This document shows, piece after piece, positions 34,499 to 43,011 of a stretch of DNA of 64,000 nucleotides; position 1 is the first letter of the stretch, and each line of letters begins with the position of its first letter. A program made the position numbers and the translations under genes. This DNA comes from Mucilaginibacter ginsenosidivorax. GTDB lineage: Bacteria > Bacteroidota > Bacteroidia > Sphingobacteriales > Sphingobacteriaceae. The stretch is from assembly GCF_007971525.1 (NCBI RefSeq), contig NZ_CP042437.1, positions 6,448,001 to 6,512,000 of the forward strand, written 5' to 3'. The notes below the pieces were generated by a model. The model made no database searches, had not been told where the DNA came from, and saw only the letters and a list, made by a program, of their open reading frames with translations.

Positions 34499-37231
34499 AT
34501 GAAACATATTTTACTTTTTTTATTCGCTGTTTTGCCGGCAGTTTGCCTGGCGCAAAAACCAGTCGCCGAAAGCCTGACGGCCGAGTATTTAACCAATCCG
34601 GTTGGCATTGATATGAGCCATCCCCGCCTGAGCTGGAAAATTAATACCACGCAACGAAATACTTTACAGCAGGCGTATACTATTGTTGTTGCTACTGATG
34701 CTTCCTTTTCGTCCTCCAAAACCGTTTGGAATACGGGCAAGGTTGCGTCCGATTCATCCGTGTTTGTTACTTATAGTGGCGTTGCGCTAAAATCGGCAAC
34801 ACGCTACTATTGGCGGGTAAAACTATTGGATAACCACGGCAATACATCTGCCTGGAGCAAACCTGCTTACTTTGAAACAGGTTTGTTTAACACCACCGAC
34901 TGGACGGCCAGTTGGGTGCAACCCAAACAGGACAGCTCGCGCAAAATGCCTGCGGTAATGTTACGCAAGCAATTTTCGGCAACTAAAAAAGTGGTATCGG
35001 CCCGGGTTTATGCTACCGCCCACGGTGTGTATGAGCTATACCTCAACGGCGGCAAAATAGGTAACCAGGTGCTTACACCCGGCTGGACGGAGTATAAAAA
35101 ACGCCTGCAATACCAGGTTTATGATGTTACCACTATGCTGCAGCCCGGCGATAACGTGATTGGCGCCATGATTGGCGACGGCTGGTTTAAAGGCACGCTG
35201 GCTTATATGAACAACTGGGGTTTCTGGGGTAAAAACCTTGCCCTGTTATGCCAGTTACAAATTACCTATGCCGACGGCACTACAGAAAACATAAACTCAG
35301 ATGGCTCATGGAAAGGTACCCAAAACGGGCCGGTAACACTTAACGGCATTTACGATGGTGAAAATTATGATGCCCGTAAAGAGATGACAGGCTGGAATAA
35401 GAAAGGGTTTAACGATGCAGCCTGGTTGCCGGTTGATGTAGCCAACAACATCACAAAAAACACATTGGTTGGGGTACAAAGTGTGCCGGTACACCAAATT
35501 GCCGAACTGAAGCCCATAGCGATTTTTAAAAGCCCGAAAGGAACCCAAATTATTGATTTTGGCCAGGATATGACGGGCTGGATAAGAATGAAGGTGAGTG
35601 GGCCGGCCGGAAAAACCGTTACCATAAGGCATGCCGAAGTGCTGGATAAATTTGGTGAGTTTTACACAGCCAACCTGCGGAATGCCACCGCAACCATTAA
35701 TTATACCCTGAAGGGCGATGGCGTGGAAACATTTGAGCCGCACTTTACTTTTATGGGTTTCAGGTATATTGCTGTAGAGGGTTTTCCGGGCGAGATTAAG
35801 CCTGAGAATTTTACAGCTGTTGTAATACACTCGGATATGGCTGTTACCGGGCAGTTTACATGTTCAGATACCATGATTAACAAGCTACAACACAATATTC
35901 AATGGGGGCAAAAAGGTAATTTTTTAGATATCCCTACAGATTGCCCGCAGCGCGATGAACGATTGGGCTGGACAGGCGACGCACAGGTTTTTTCGCGCAC
36001 GGCGGCATTTAATATGAACGTAGGTCCTTTTTTTGCCAAATGGATGAAGGATGTAGCAGCCGACCAGTTTCCGGATGGTGGAGTACCTTTTGTGGTGCCC
36101 GATGTTTTACAAACCAACCGCGCCACATCGGCGGGCTGGGGCGATGTGGCTGTTATTGTTCCGTGGACGATGTACCAGGTTTATGCCGATAAACGCATTT
36201 TGCAAACCCAATATCCCAGCATGAAGGCTTACGTTGATAAGATCATCAACAAAGCAGGGGATAGCTACATTTGGCGCGGGGGCAGTGTTTTTGGCGATTG
36301 GTTGTTTTACCGCCCGGGCATCTATGATTTTTCGGAGCCAAATGGTTATACCAACCCCGATATGATTGCTACGGCTTTTTATGCGTATTCGGCAAAACTG
36401 CTTAGCCAGGCCGCGGGTGCTATAGGCAACACTGCCGACGAGAAAAAATACAATGATGTGTTTGAAGGTGTGAAAAAGGCATTCATCCATAATTATATGA
36501 CCCCCACAGGGCGTATTTTTGCCGATTCGCAAACCGGTTACGTACTTGCGTTGAAGTTTAACCTGGTGCCCGATAGTTTAAAAAGCAGGGCCGCAGCTTA
36601 CCTGGTTGAGGATGTACGCAGCCGGAACAATCATCTTTCAACCGGTTTTTTAGGTACACCTTACCTGTGTCAGGTATTATCGCAAAATGGCTATACCAAT
36701 GTGGCTTATGACCTGTTATTGCAAAAAACTTATCCATCGTGGCTATATCCTGTAAAAATGGGTGCAACAACCATTTGGGAACGTTGGGACGGTATTAAAA
36801 CCGACAGTACTTTCCAGGATAAAGGCATGAACTCTTTTAATCACTACTCATACGGCGCCGTTGGCGATTGGATGTACCAGCATGTTACCGGCCTGCAAAT
36901 TGGTAAACCAGGCTACAAATATATTCTGCTGAAACCCGAACCCAGTTCCAAATTTACCTTTGCCAAAGCAACGTTTGAAACCATGTATGGTCAGCTACTT
37001 TCTGAGTGGGAAGTTAAAGACGGTACCATGCGCATCCATGTTAAAATCCCCGCCAATACCACAGCCGGGCTAACACTGCCACAGGCACATGCCGAAGACG
37101 TAAAACAGGATGGTAAGCCGCTGGCAGGTGCCAGTAACGATGCAAACGGCACAACAATACAGCTGGGATCAGGCGATTACACGTTTAGCTATCCATGGGT
37201 TGTGGTAAAAGATAAGGTTACCGCTAAATAA
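34499..37231 (+). CDS. Alpha-L-rhamnosidase, glycoside hydrolase family 78
   Basis: The 910 residues have a signal peptide (about 1-19). A fibronectin-like N-terminal domain follows (DMSHPRLSWKINT, RYYWRVKLLDN). Next is the jelly-roll with ARVYATAHGVYELYLNGGKIG and GDGWFKG. The (alpha/alpha)6 barrel carries DIPTDCPQRDERLGWTGDAQ near residue 480, which holds the family acidic residues, and GATTIWERWDGI further on. A C-terminal beta-sandwich closes the protein. It releases L-rhamnose from plant or bacterial glycans. No SusC/SusD pair is adjacent. Confidence 0.93.
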   Translation: MKHILLFLFAVLPAVCLAQKPVAESLTAEYLTNPVGIDMSHPRLSWKINTTQRNTLQQAYTIVVATDASFSSSKTVWNTGKVASDSSVFVTYSGVALKSATRYYWRVKLLDNHGNTSAWSKPAYFETGLFNTTDWTASWVQPKQDSSRKMPAVMLRKQFSATKKVVSARVYATAHGVYELYLNGGKIGNQVLTPGWTEYKKRLQYQVYDVTTMLQPGDNVIGAMIGDGWFKGTLAYMNNWGFWGKNLALLCQLQITYADGTTENINSDGSWKGTQNGPVTLNGIYDGENYDARKEMTGWNKKGFNDAAWLPVDVANNITKNTLVGVQSVPVHQIAELKPIAIFKSPKGTQIIDFGQDMTGWIRMKVSGPAGKTVTIRHAEVLDKFGEFYTANLRNATATINYTLKGDGVETFEPHFTFMGFRYIAVEGFPGEIKPENFTAVVIHSDMAVTGQFTCSDTMINKLQHNIQWGQKGNFLDIPTDCPQRDERLGWTGDAQVFSRTAAFNMNVGPFFAKWMKDVAADQFPDGGVPFVVPDVLQTNRATSAGWGDVAVIVPWTMYQVYADKRILQTQYPSMKAYVDKIINKAGDSYIWRGGSVFGDWLFYRPGIYDFSEPNGYTNPDMIATAFYAYSAKLLSQAAGAIGNTADEKKYNDVFEGVKKAFIHNYMTPTGRIFADSQTGYVLALKFNLVPDSLKSRAAAYLVEDVRSRNNHLSTGFLGTPYLCQVLSQNGYTNVAYDLLLQKTYPSWLYPVKMGATTIWERWDGIKTDSTFQDKGMNSFNHYSYGAVGDWMYQHVTGLQIGKPGYKYILLKPEPSSKFTFAKATFETMYGQLLSEWEVKDGTMRIHVKIPANTTAGLTLPQAHAEDVKQDGKPLAGASNDANGTTIQLGSGDYTFSYPWVVVKDKVTAK

Positions 37232-37479
37232 TGAGCGATCCGCAGGTAAAAGGTAAAACTTTACTGCCCGATTTTGTCGGATAGCCGTGGCTATATCCAT
37301 AACAGATAGCTCGTGGTTTCTAAAGTTTTTATTGAAAATGGTTTGTTAATATAATGATTTTTGTTGCCGGGTAAACGTCCCGGTCGGTCGTTTTCTTGGT
37401 TTTATGACGCTTTGCATGGGTAACATCGACGTGGTTGTCAATCAGTTTCTAAAGACATATTTTGTTGACACATCGTATC

Positions 37480-37740
37480 TTGTTCAACACGACTTAGAGG
37501 CGTAGCCTCGGCCAATCTTGTAGCCACGGGTTTTAACCCGTGGAAAAAAACGAAGAAAACGATTGAGAGCCGTAGGTTCGACCCATATTATTAACGGGTA
37601 TATATCGTTTGAACAAATTGAAAATACCTGGATTTACACCCCAATATGTGCCGTGCCGATGGCACTTTTGTTGTGCTTTGGCCAATCATCCACCGGTTGA
37701 AACCCGTGGCTATAATATGTGCCGGGCCTATGGCCCTTAG
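37480..37740. repeat. Cluster of REP-like hairpins
   Basis: Stems include CCACGGGTT/AACCCGTGG (37524-37543), GTGCC/GGCAC (37648-37665) and GGGCC/GGCCC (37724-37736). A further diverged inverse of the first (GGTTGAAACCCGTGGCTA) lies near 37695. They resemble dispersed palindromes associated with REP-associated tyrosine transposases, but no such transposase is in the window. Confidence 0.6.
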
Positions 37741-37837
37741 CAAGAGTTATGTATAAGCTAATTGAAATCGAACAACCCATACAACGAGTATAGAGCCGGT
37801 TTATTCAATACACACGCAAAAAGCGCGTAAAGAATAT

Positions 37838-37925
37838 ACGGGTGCACCGGTGGGTATCGGGAGGTGTTTTAAAGGTGTTGGCAAGGTGCTCAAAAGGTAT
37901 TCAAAGGTGCATCAATGGTACACCA
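37838..37925. repeat. Helically phased GGT array
   Basis: GGT(G/A) occurs at 37841, 37853, 37863, 37874, 37885, 37896, 37906 and 37917, with spacings of 12, 10, 11, 11, 11, 10 and 11 bases. The surrounding bases are mostly AAAGGTG. The period is close to one DNA turn and is not a multiple of three. Confidence 0.7.
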
Positions 37926-38113
37926 AAAGATATGTAAAATTTAATTAACTAACTGATAATCAGTTTGTTTTATTTTGTTTTTGCTTAATTCGATATTTAA
38001 AACACTAAAAAGCCTGCCGGGTTTTACCAATTAAAATTAGTGGAGCCCATCCTTTTTTACATATTTGTTTCAGTAGGTATTCGCCACTGATTTTTGACTG
38101 TATTTAGGCAATT

Positions 38114-38494
38114 TTAACCAACCAACTGAATAAATAACCGCCTTAAAGTCAATTCTGCATCTTTGCACAAACCCGGATGCACCTTTGATGATTGCACCAC
38201 GGTGCTACGTGTGGCAGTAAGCCATCTAAAACGCGAAGCTATATCCAGCTTGGCAATTGGGCCGGCATCGGGAGCGCCATGGGCTATTTTTTCAAACGAT
38301 TTAACGTTATCTTTAAGGCAATCTATATCCAGACCGGGTGCAAAAGCCGCTATCCGGGCTTCATCTATTGATACTATTGCTTTTAAAAACTTCTGTTTGG
38401 GGCAATAAAGTATCACGCCAATATTTACAAATTCCTCGCGCTCTACCCTGGGTACAACGCGTACTACGGCGTACTCAAATAGCTGATCGGGCAT
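38114..38494 (-). CDS. DUF3037 domain-containing protein
   Basis: The 126-residue protein opens with the DUF3037 signature FEYAVVRVVPRVEREEFVNIGVILYCP and has a central RFRWLTATRSTVVQSSKVHPG. Its function is unknown, but it is very often encoded next to a HipA-like kinase, as here. Its start lies 20 bases inside the end of that kinase gene, so translation is probably coupled. A 3' repeat-rich desert follows. Confidence 0.92.
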   Translation of the reverse strand: MPDQLFEYAVVRVVPRVEREEFVNIGVILYCPKQKFLKAIVSIDEARIAAFAPGLDIDCLKDNVKSFEKIAHGAPDAGPIAKLDIASRFRWLTATRSTVVQSSKVHPGLCKDAELTLRRLFIQLVG

Positions 38495-39269
38495 TTTTAG
38501 CTTCGGTTACAAATATTGCTGATGATGCAATACGGGTTAATAAAAATTGAGCGTAAACCTCCCTGCGCTCGGCTGGTGTTCCGTTTCCTGATTCATCGGT
38601 AAGCCAGTCATCAGGGATTAAATTGACAATGTTGTAAATGCGTTCGGGTGTTAAAATAGATTTAAATTCGGCATCCACCTCATCCAATTCAGATGCTTGC
38701 GGAAGCAGCACATGGTCTTTTACCTGCACAAAGGGCCGTTTTGCCGATTCCTGCCAGTTATGCCACGAGTGGTGAAAATAGAGGGCTGCGCCATGGTCAA
38801 TAAGCCAAAGTTCCTTGTGCCACATCAGCATGTTGGTGTTGCGCGGGGTACGGTCGACATTTGTTAGCAGGCAATCAAGCCAAACTATTTTGGATGCCAG
38901 TTTAGCATCCAAAGTGTTAACAACCGGGTCGTACGTGATAGCGCCCGATAAGTAGTGCAAAGCAAGATTAAGACCGACGCTGAATTTGAGCAGGTCCTGT
39001 ATCTCTTCGTCGGCCTCAGAACGGCCGAAGGCTTCATCAAGATTGGCAAACACCAGTTCGGGCACTTTAAGGCCCAGCAGGCGGGCTATCTCGCCGCCAA
39101 TAAGCTCGGCTATCAGCGCCTTTACACCCTGGCCGGCCCCGCGGAATTTAAGTACATATAAAAACTCGTCGTCGCCTTCGGCAATAGCCGGCAGCGATCC
39201 GCCCTCACGTAATGGCGTAACGTAGCGGATCACCTTAATGGTGCGGAGTTGGGGTGGATTATAATTCAT
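38475..39269 (-). CDS. HipA-like kinase family protein
   Basis: The 264 residues form a compact HipA-type kinase: FLYVLKFRGAGQGVKALIAE carries the ATP-binding Lys and a glycine turn. LLTNVDRTPRNTNMLMW contains the catalytic Asp/Asn, and LWLIDHGAALYFH the metal-binding Asp. It lacks the HipA N-terminal subdomain, and no HipB-type antitoxin gene is adjacent. The overlapping DUF3037 gene is the constant partner. Substrate and role are unknown, and the toxin label should not be assumed. Confidence 0.88.
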   Translation of the reverse strand: MNYNPPQLRTIKVIRYVTPLREGGSLPAIAEGDDEFLYVLKFRGAGQGVKALIAELIGGEIARLLGLKVPELVFANLDEAFGRSEADEEIQDLLKFSVGLNLALHYLSGAITYDPVVNTLDAKLASKIVWLDCLLTNVDRTPRNTNMLMWHKELWLIDHGAALYFHHSWHNWQESAKRPFVQVKDHVLLPQASELDEVDAEFKSILTPERIYNIVNLIPDDWLTDESGNGTPAERREVYAQFLLTRIASSAIFVTEAKNARSAI

Positions 39270-39281
39270 TAATTTTTTGCG

Positions 39282-39632
39282 CTATCTGCTTTTTGTCCGA
39301 CTGACGTACTCAGTATAATCGGTAGGATTATATATCGAAACGCGAAGTCTTATGCTATCGCCAACCTCTAAACTGTCATTTATTGAAGATTCGCAAGTAG
39401 ACGATATTTTTTTTCCATTAAATGGTAATTCAACTTTCAATATTTCGCCACCCTTGGTGCGGTGTAAATCTGTTATTTTTCCATCAACAACAATCGAATT
39501 TCTCATTACATCATTATAATGATTGCTTTGAATAACCTTCGTAATTATAAACACCAATCCGAGTATGATGAAGAAGCCGAATGTCTTTAAAATTCCGGTC
39601 CAGTTATTCACAATAGAAGAATTGTATGCCAT
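39282..39632 (-). CDS. Hypothetical membrane-anchored protein (116 aa)
   Basis: I prefer the ATG at 39632 (MAYNSSIVNNWTGILKTFGF) over 39671. One membrane helix lies near residues 15-33 (TFGFFIILGLVFIITKVI). A small extracytoplasmic beta domain follows (VDGKITDLHRTKGGEILKVELPF, DSIRLRVSIYNP), resembling DUF3592-like OB-type folds. Its stop is 12 bases before the HipA-like start, so it may belong to the same transcript. The function is unknown. Confidence 0.65.
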   Translation of the reverse strand: MAYNSSIVNNWTGILKTFGFFIILGLVFIITKVIQSNHYNDVMRNSIVVDGKITDLHRTKGGEILKVELPFNGKKISSTCESSINDSLEVGDSIRLRVSIYNPTDYTEYVSRTKSR

Positions 39633-39723
39633 AAATTGAAAAATTAGGACAAATTTATGATATTTAAGCAATGCTATCTTTTATTTCCGCCATCCCAAAG
39701 ATAAATCCTATTTTGGCTGATAC

Positions 39724-41223
39724 ATGATGCAGGAATATATATTAGGTATTGATATTGGTACCGGCAGCACAAAGGCAGTAGCTGTTGGTTTAACCGGCAA
39801 GGCTTTGGGTGTAACCCAGCAGCATTACGGTATTGATATTCCCGAACCCGGTTATAGCGAACAGAACCCGTTGATTATCTGGGATGCTTTTGTAAAATGC
39901 GTGCAGCAAATAGTTGTTGAAATAGGTCGCGCACCGCAGGCGCTTAGTTTTAGCAGCGCCATGCATAGTATTATCCCTGTTGATAAAACAGGTACGCCAT
40001 TAGCACCCATGATTACCTGGGCTGATGCGCGTGCCGAAAATATAGCCCAGGATTTAAGGAATTCACCAACGGGGGAGGAGATATACCGCATAACAGGTAC
40101 ACCAATTCATGCCATGTCGCCCTTATGCAAGCTTATTTGGCTGAAAGCAAATAAGCCCGGCCTGTTTGTACAGGCAGATCTTTTTATATCGATAAAAGAG
40201 TTTATCTGGTTTAAACTGTTTAATGCTTTCCAGGTTGATTATTCTATCGCCTCGGCAACAGGGCTTTTTGATATTTTAAAATTACAATGGAGCAATGAGG
40301 TCTGCCAGCTGGCCGGTATAACTGCCGATAGATTATCGGAGCCGGTAAATACCACCTATTACAGGGATAACCTTGACGCCGTAACTGCAAACTTGCTGGG
40401 CGTACCAAATGATACCAAATTTATTATAGGTGCAAGCGATGGCTGCTGCGCAAACCTGGGCAGCCATACTACGGGGCCAGGTGTAGCGGCCCTCACTATT
40501 GGTACAAGTGGGGCGGTACGCATTACCAGTCCGGTACCGGTTTATAATTTTCAGGGCATGACATTTAACTACCTGCTTAACCAAAATACTTATGTATGCG
40601 GCGGAGCTGTAAATAACGGCGGGATTGCCATAAACTGGCTGCTGAAAAATTTTTTACAAAAAGAGAACCTAACCGGTGCCGATTATGATGCTTTATTTAA
40701 CACTATTGAAACAGTACCGGCCGGCAGCGACGGCCTTTTGTTTTTACCCTATTTATACGGTGAGCGGGCACCGCTTTGGGATACCAAAACCAGCGGTGCT
40801 TACTTAAATATTAAACCGGCCCATAACCAGGCCCATTTTTTAAGGGCTGCGCTTGAAGGGGTTTGTTTTGCTTTGTATGATGTGCTTAAAACCGTGGAGG
40901 ATGCCTCGGTTGCTATTATACAGGTTAATATAAGTGGTGGTTTTGTAAGTTCGGGCACCTGGACACAGGTACTGGCCGATATTACCGGTAAAAAACTGGT
41001 AGTGCTGCAGCCCGAAGACGCATCTGCTGTAGGCGCTGTTTATCTTGCCATGCAGGTAATGCATCCCCAAAGTTATGACGAGCTAATCCATGTGAACAAT
41101 GAAACCACTATAATTCCTAACCAGCAAAATCATGAATTGTATAACAGGTCCTTCGTGATTTTCAAAAAACTTTACCACGATTTGAAGGATACTATGCACC
41201 TGGTTAATGACCGCGGTATCTGA
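39724..41223 (+). CDS. gntK: FGGY-family carbohydrate kinase, probably gluconokinase
   Basis: The 499 residues have the N-terminal phosphate-binding block YILGIDIGTGSTKAVAV. The sugar-site segment PGYSEQNPLIIWDA follows, then MHSIIPVDKTGTPLAPMITWADARA, typical of gluconate kinases of the GntK (Bacillus) type. The C-terminal domain carries GTSGAVR and a VNISGGFVSSGTWTQVLADI block for ATP. D-gluconate is the likely substrate but xylulose-like sugars cannot be excluded. The start could be either of the two adjacent ATGs. It is a single gene with no transporter next to it. Confidence 0.82.
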   Translation: MMQEYILGIDIGTGSTKAVAVGLTGKALGVTQQHYGIDIPEPGYSEQNPLIIWDAFVKCVQQIVVEIGRAPQALSFSSAMHSIIPVDKTGTPLAPMITWADARAENIAQDLRNSPTGEEIYRITGTPIHAMSPLCKLIWLKANKPGLFVQADLFISIKEFIWFKLFNAFQVDYSIASATGLFDILKLQWSNEVCQLAGITADRLSEPVNTTYYRDNLDAVTANLLGVPNDTKFIIGASDGCCANLGSHTTGPGVAALTIGTSGAVRITSPVPVYNFQGMTFNYLLNQNTYVCGGAVNNGGIAINWLLKNFLQKENLTGADYDALFNTIETVPAGSDGLLFLPYLYGERAPLWDTKTSGAYLNIKPAHNQAHFLRAALEGVCFALYDVLKTVEDASVAIIQVNISGGFVSSGTWTQVLADITGKKLVVLQPEDASAVGAVYLAMQVMHPQSYDELIHVNNETTIIPNQQNHELYNRSFVIFKKLYHDLKDTMHLVNDRGI

Positions 41224-41315
41224 AATAAATAAAAGATAATGCATTAAAGTTGCATTGGCGGTTTTCTGAAAGTTAGCCTGCTTTTTTGAACTTTGCTAAA
41301 AAAACTTCATTTTAT

Positions 41316-41422
41316 TTTGTGTGAATAAATATGCTTTTTGTATCAATAAATAGCGCATTTGTTGCCAAAAAGTTCAAATTAATTACCCTTTTTTAGCCTG
41401 TTTGTGTATGAATAAATAGCGG
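41316..41422 (+). repeat. Three direct repeats TTTGTrTnAATAAATAgCG
   Basis: Units are at 41316-41334, 41337-41356 and 41401-41422. The third ends directly before the minus-33 box of the orphan promoter. They could be operator copies or chance A/T-rich similarity. Confidence 0.4.
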
Positions 41423-41423
41423 T

Positions 41424-41454
41424 TTTGAAGTATAAAAAGAAGCAGGTAAATTTG
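41424..41454 (+). promoter_or_regulatory. Full Bacteroidota consensus promoter without a gene
   Basis: TTTG at 41424-41427, a 19-base spacer, and TAAATTTG at 41447-41454 match the TTTG / 19-21 / TAnnTTTG consensus. A transcript would start near 41461 and run toward the convergent PAP2 gene. No coding frame follows. Confidence 0.55.
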
Positions 41455-41613
41455 TACTGTTTACCAACAAATAAAGATAATTTCTATTCTGTTTTGCACA
41501 GCATTAGATTTGTGAAATTCGCTTTAATTTGTGTGAATTAGTGTCTATCAAATTTTTACTACCCACACCAGCCGTCATAGATCCGAAAAAATAAAGCTGT
41601 GATGATTCTCCGG

Positions 41614-42249
41614 TTATTTAAAACCTAATGCTTTGGTAAAACGATGACAGCAATAAACAATAACCGGGGCGGCCAATACATCCATGGTATAGTGAATATG
41701 CTGAATGAGCAGCAGGAACATTAAAATGATAGTGGCGGCGAGTGCAATGCGTTTATCGTTTTTACGTTCGAGATTTAAGTAAATTAAAAACAGGGTTGAT
41801 GTGTGGCCCGAAAAGAAAAGGTCTTTAGTGATTGAAGCATGCCCGTAAAAGTAGCCGGTAAGCGGATCAATCAACGGTACAAGCCCTGCCGGCGGGTCGA
41901 GTTTTACCAGGGTTAATGTTATAAAACGGGCTATACATACAAAAATGATAGTCCAAAGGTAAGTGATGCCCAAATCCGGTTTGTAAAGCGTCCTGACTAT
42001 CATGAGGATACCCATACCCCATATTATTGCAAAAATTGGTATCGATACATCAAGTGCCGGCAAATTTGCCAGTACCCAGTCCTGCAGCACTACGCCATGC
42101 CTTTGTTCAATAGCCTTAAAAAACGAAGGCATTGTATTAATTATCGCCACAATAAGCATGGTGCCAATAATAAGCCTTACCCGTTTTAAGCTTGTGTTAA
42201 ACGCGGTTTGCCAGTTAAGTTTTATTCTATATAGCGTAATCTGGGTCAA
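41614..42249 (-). CDS. PAP2_C family membrane protein (sphingomyelin synthase-like)
   Basis: The 211-residue protein has about five or six membrane helices. It carries the two phosphatase-like motifs of the PAP2_C group: DLFFSGHTSTLFLIYL (His near the second motif) and LIQHIHYTMDVLAAPV (catalytic His and Asp). This group includes sphingomyelin and ceramide-headgroup transferases. Sphingobacteria make sphingolipids, so a headgroup-transfer role is possible, but simple phosphatase activity is equally likely from sequence. Confidence 0.8.
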   Translation of the reverse strand: MTQITLYRIKLNWQTAFNTSLKRVRLIIGTMLIVAIINTMPSFFKAIEQRHGVVLQDWVLANLPALDVSIPIFAIIWGMGILMIVRTLYKPDLGITYLWTIIFVCIARFITLTLVKLDPPAGLVPLIDPLTGYFYGHASITKDLFFSGHTSTLFLIYLNLERKNDKRIALAATIILMFLLLIQHIHYTMDVLAAPVIVYCCHRFTKALGFK

Positions 42250-42350
42250 AATTTTATCAGGGAAATGATTTGCAAAGGTAATTATTGACGCGGTTATTAA
42301 TAATATGTTACATAAATGTTAAAATTATTGCCAAATATAATGTAAATTTA

Positions 42351-42369
42351 AATGCAATGTTGTTGCATT
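42351..42369. promoter_or_regulatory. Dyad AATGCAA-TGTTG-TTGCATT, candidate metal-regulator operator
   Basis: A perfect 7-bp inverted repeat lies 5 bases upstream of the minus-7 box of the MerC gene. TGCAA...TTGCA dyads suit Fur/Zur-family repressors. The assignment to a metal regulator is inferred from the gene downstream. Confidence 0.5.
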
Positions 42370-42374
42370 AGTTT

Positions 42375-42382
42375 TATATTTG
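42375..42382 (+). promoter_or_regulatory. Minus-7 box TATATTTG directly before the MerC start
   Basis: It matches TAnnTTTG exactly and ends only 4 bases before the ATG at 42387, so the mRNA may begin at or next to the start codon. No good minus-33 box is present; the dyad occupies that area. Confidence 0.5.
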
Positions 42383-42386
42383 TGGC

Positions 42387-42812
42387 ATGGCTCATTATAA
42401 AACTACGGCACGGATAGATAGGATTGGTATAACAGCATCTACCTTATGCGCGATTCATTGCGCGGCGGTGCCGCTTATATTTACAAGCCTGCCGCTTATT
42501 GGCCTGGGCTTTTTGGCGTTGCCACTGGTAGAGTGGGGGATGATTGTTTTTGCGCTGATGATTGGCTTATACTCGATAGGTTTATCTTACCTGCGCATCC
42601 ACAGGCGACCACTGCCGGTAATTTTATTGGTAACAGGCTTTGCAATTATTATACTGGGGCATGTTTTTTTGAGCGGACGAATGGAAGGTATCATTGTACC
42701 GACCGGCGGGCTATTGATAGCGGTAGCTCATTTTATTAATTACAGATGTGCAGGGCCGCATCCGGGTATCTCCAACGCTATTAAGTTAAGAGAAACAGAA
42801 AGTGAGAAATAA
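42387..42812 (+). CDS. MerC domain-containing membrane protein
   Basis: The 141-residue protein has four hydrophobic helices. It starts with the MerC landmark DRIGITASTLCAIHCAAVPL, whose CAIHC cluster binds metal. The last segment has a CAGPHPG motif. MerC was named for mercury uptake, but in Bacteroidota such genes often stand alone and are more likely linked to zinc or other metal handling. The dyad upstream supports metal control. A long inverted-arm repeat starts at its stop codon. Confidence 0.88.
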   Translation: MAHYKTTARIDRIGITASTLCAIHCAAVPLIFTSLPLIGLGFLALPLVEWGMIVFALMIGLYSIGLSYLRIHRRPLPVILLVTGFAIIILGHVFLSGRMEGIIVPTGGLLIAVAHFINYRCAGPHPGISNAIKLRETESEK

Positions 42813-42892
42813 TATCGAACACTGAATTTCGAATATCCAACACCCAAGTTTTTCCTTCATCATTCGAAATTGGGCATTGGGTGTTCGATATT
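42811..42892. repeat. Inverted-arm repeat (aatatcgaacac ... gtgttcgatatt)
   Basis: The outer 12 bases at both ends are exact inverses. The inner parts carry further TTCGAA and CCAACACCCAA/TTGGGTGTT words. It probably forms the terminator of the MerC gene. Confidence 0.8.
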
Positions 42893-43011
42893 AAATTGGT
42901 CTTAATTCCTTAAGTTATAACTTAATAGCATCCGGGTATCTCCAAACGGGCGGTTGCTGATTGAAAGCCCGCATTTTTTTGCTTCGTGCGCTTTGCACAG
43001 GATAGTAAAAC

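Larger units (their letters stand above)
37232..38113. other. Repeat-rich gene desert of 880 bases
   Basis: No credible reading frame exists on either strand. The contents are small hairpins (37480-37740), the phased GGT array (37838-37925) and A/T-rich DNA. It separates the rhamnosidase gene from the minus-strand HipA-like pair. Confidence 0.7.
41224..41613. other. Gene-free region with direct repeats and an orphan promoter
   Basis: No reading frame is credible in these 390 bases between two convergent genes. They hold three direct repeats (41316-41422), a consensus promoter (41424-41454), and a phrase GTGAAATTCGCTTTAATTTG near 41514 that looks like a dispersed word repeat. Confidence 0.55.

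Noticed and set aside
35306-35830. Minus-strand 174-residue open frame
   Set aside because: It is antisense to the GH78 gene.
37232-38113. Possible hidden gene in the 880-base desert
   Set aside because: No frame of useful length is open on either strand, and the region is made of hairpins and the phased array.
38475-39269. Classical HipAB toxin-antitoxin module
   Set aside because: No HipB-like helix-turn-helix gene adjoins the kinase; its neighbours are DUF3037 and a small membrane protein.
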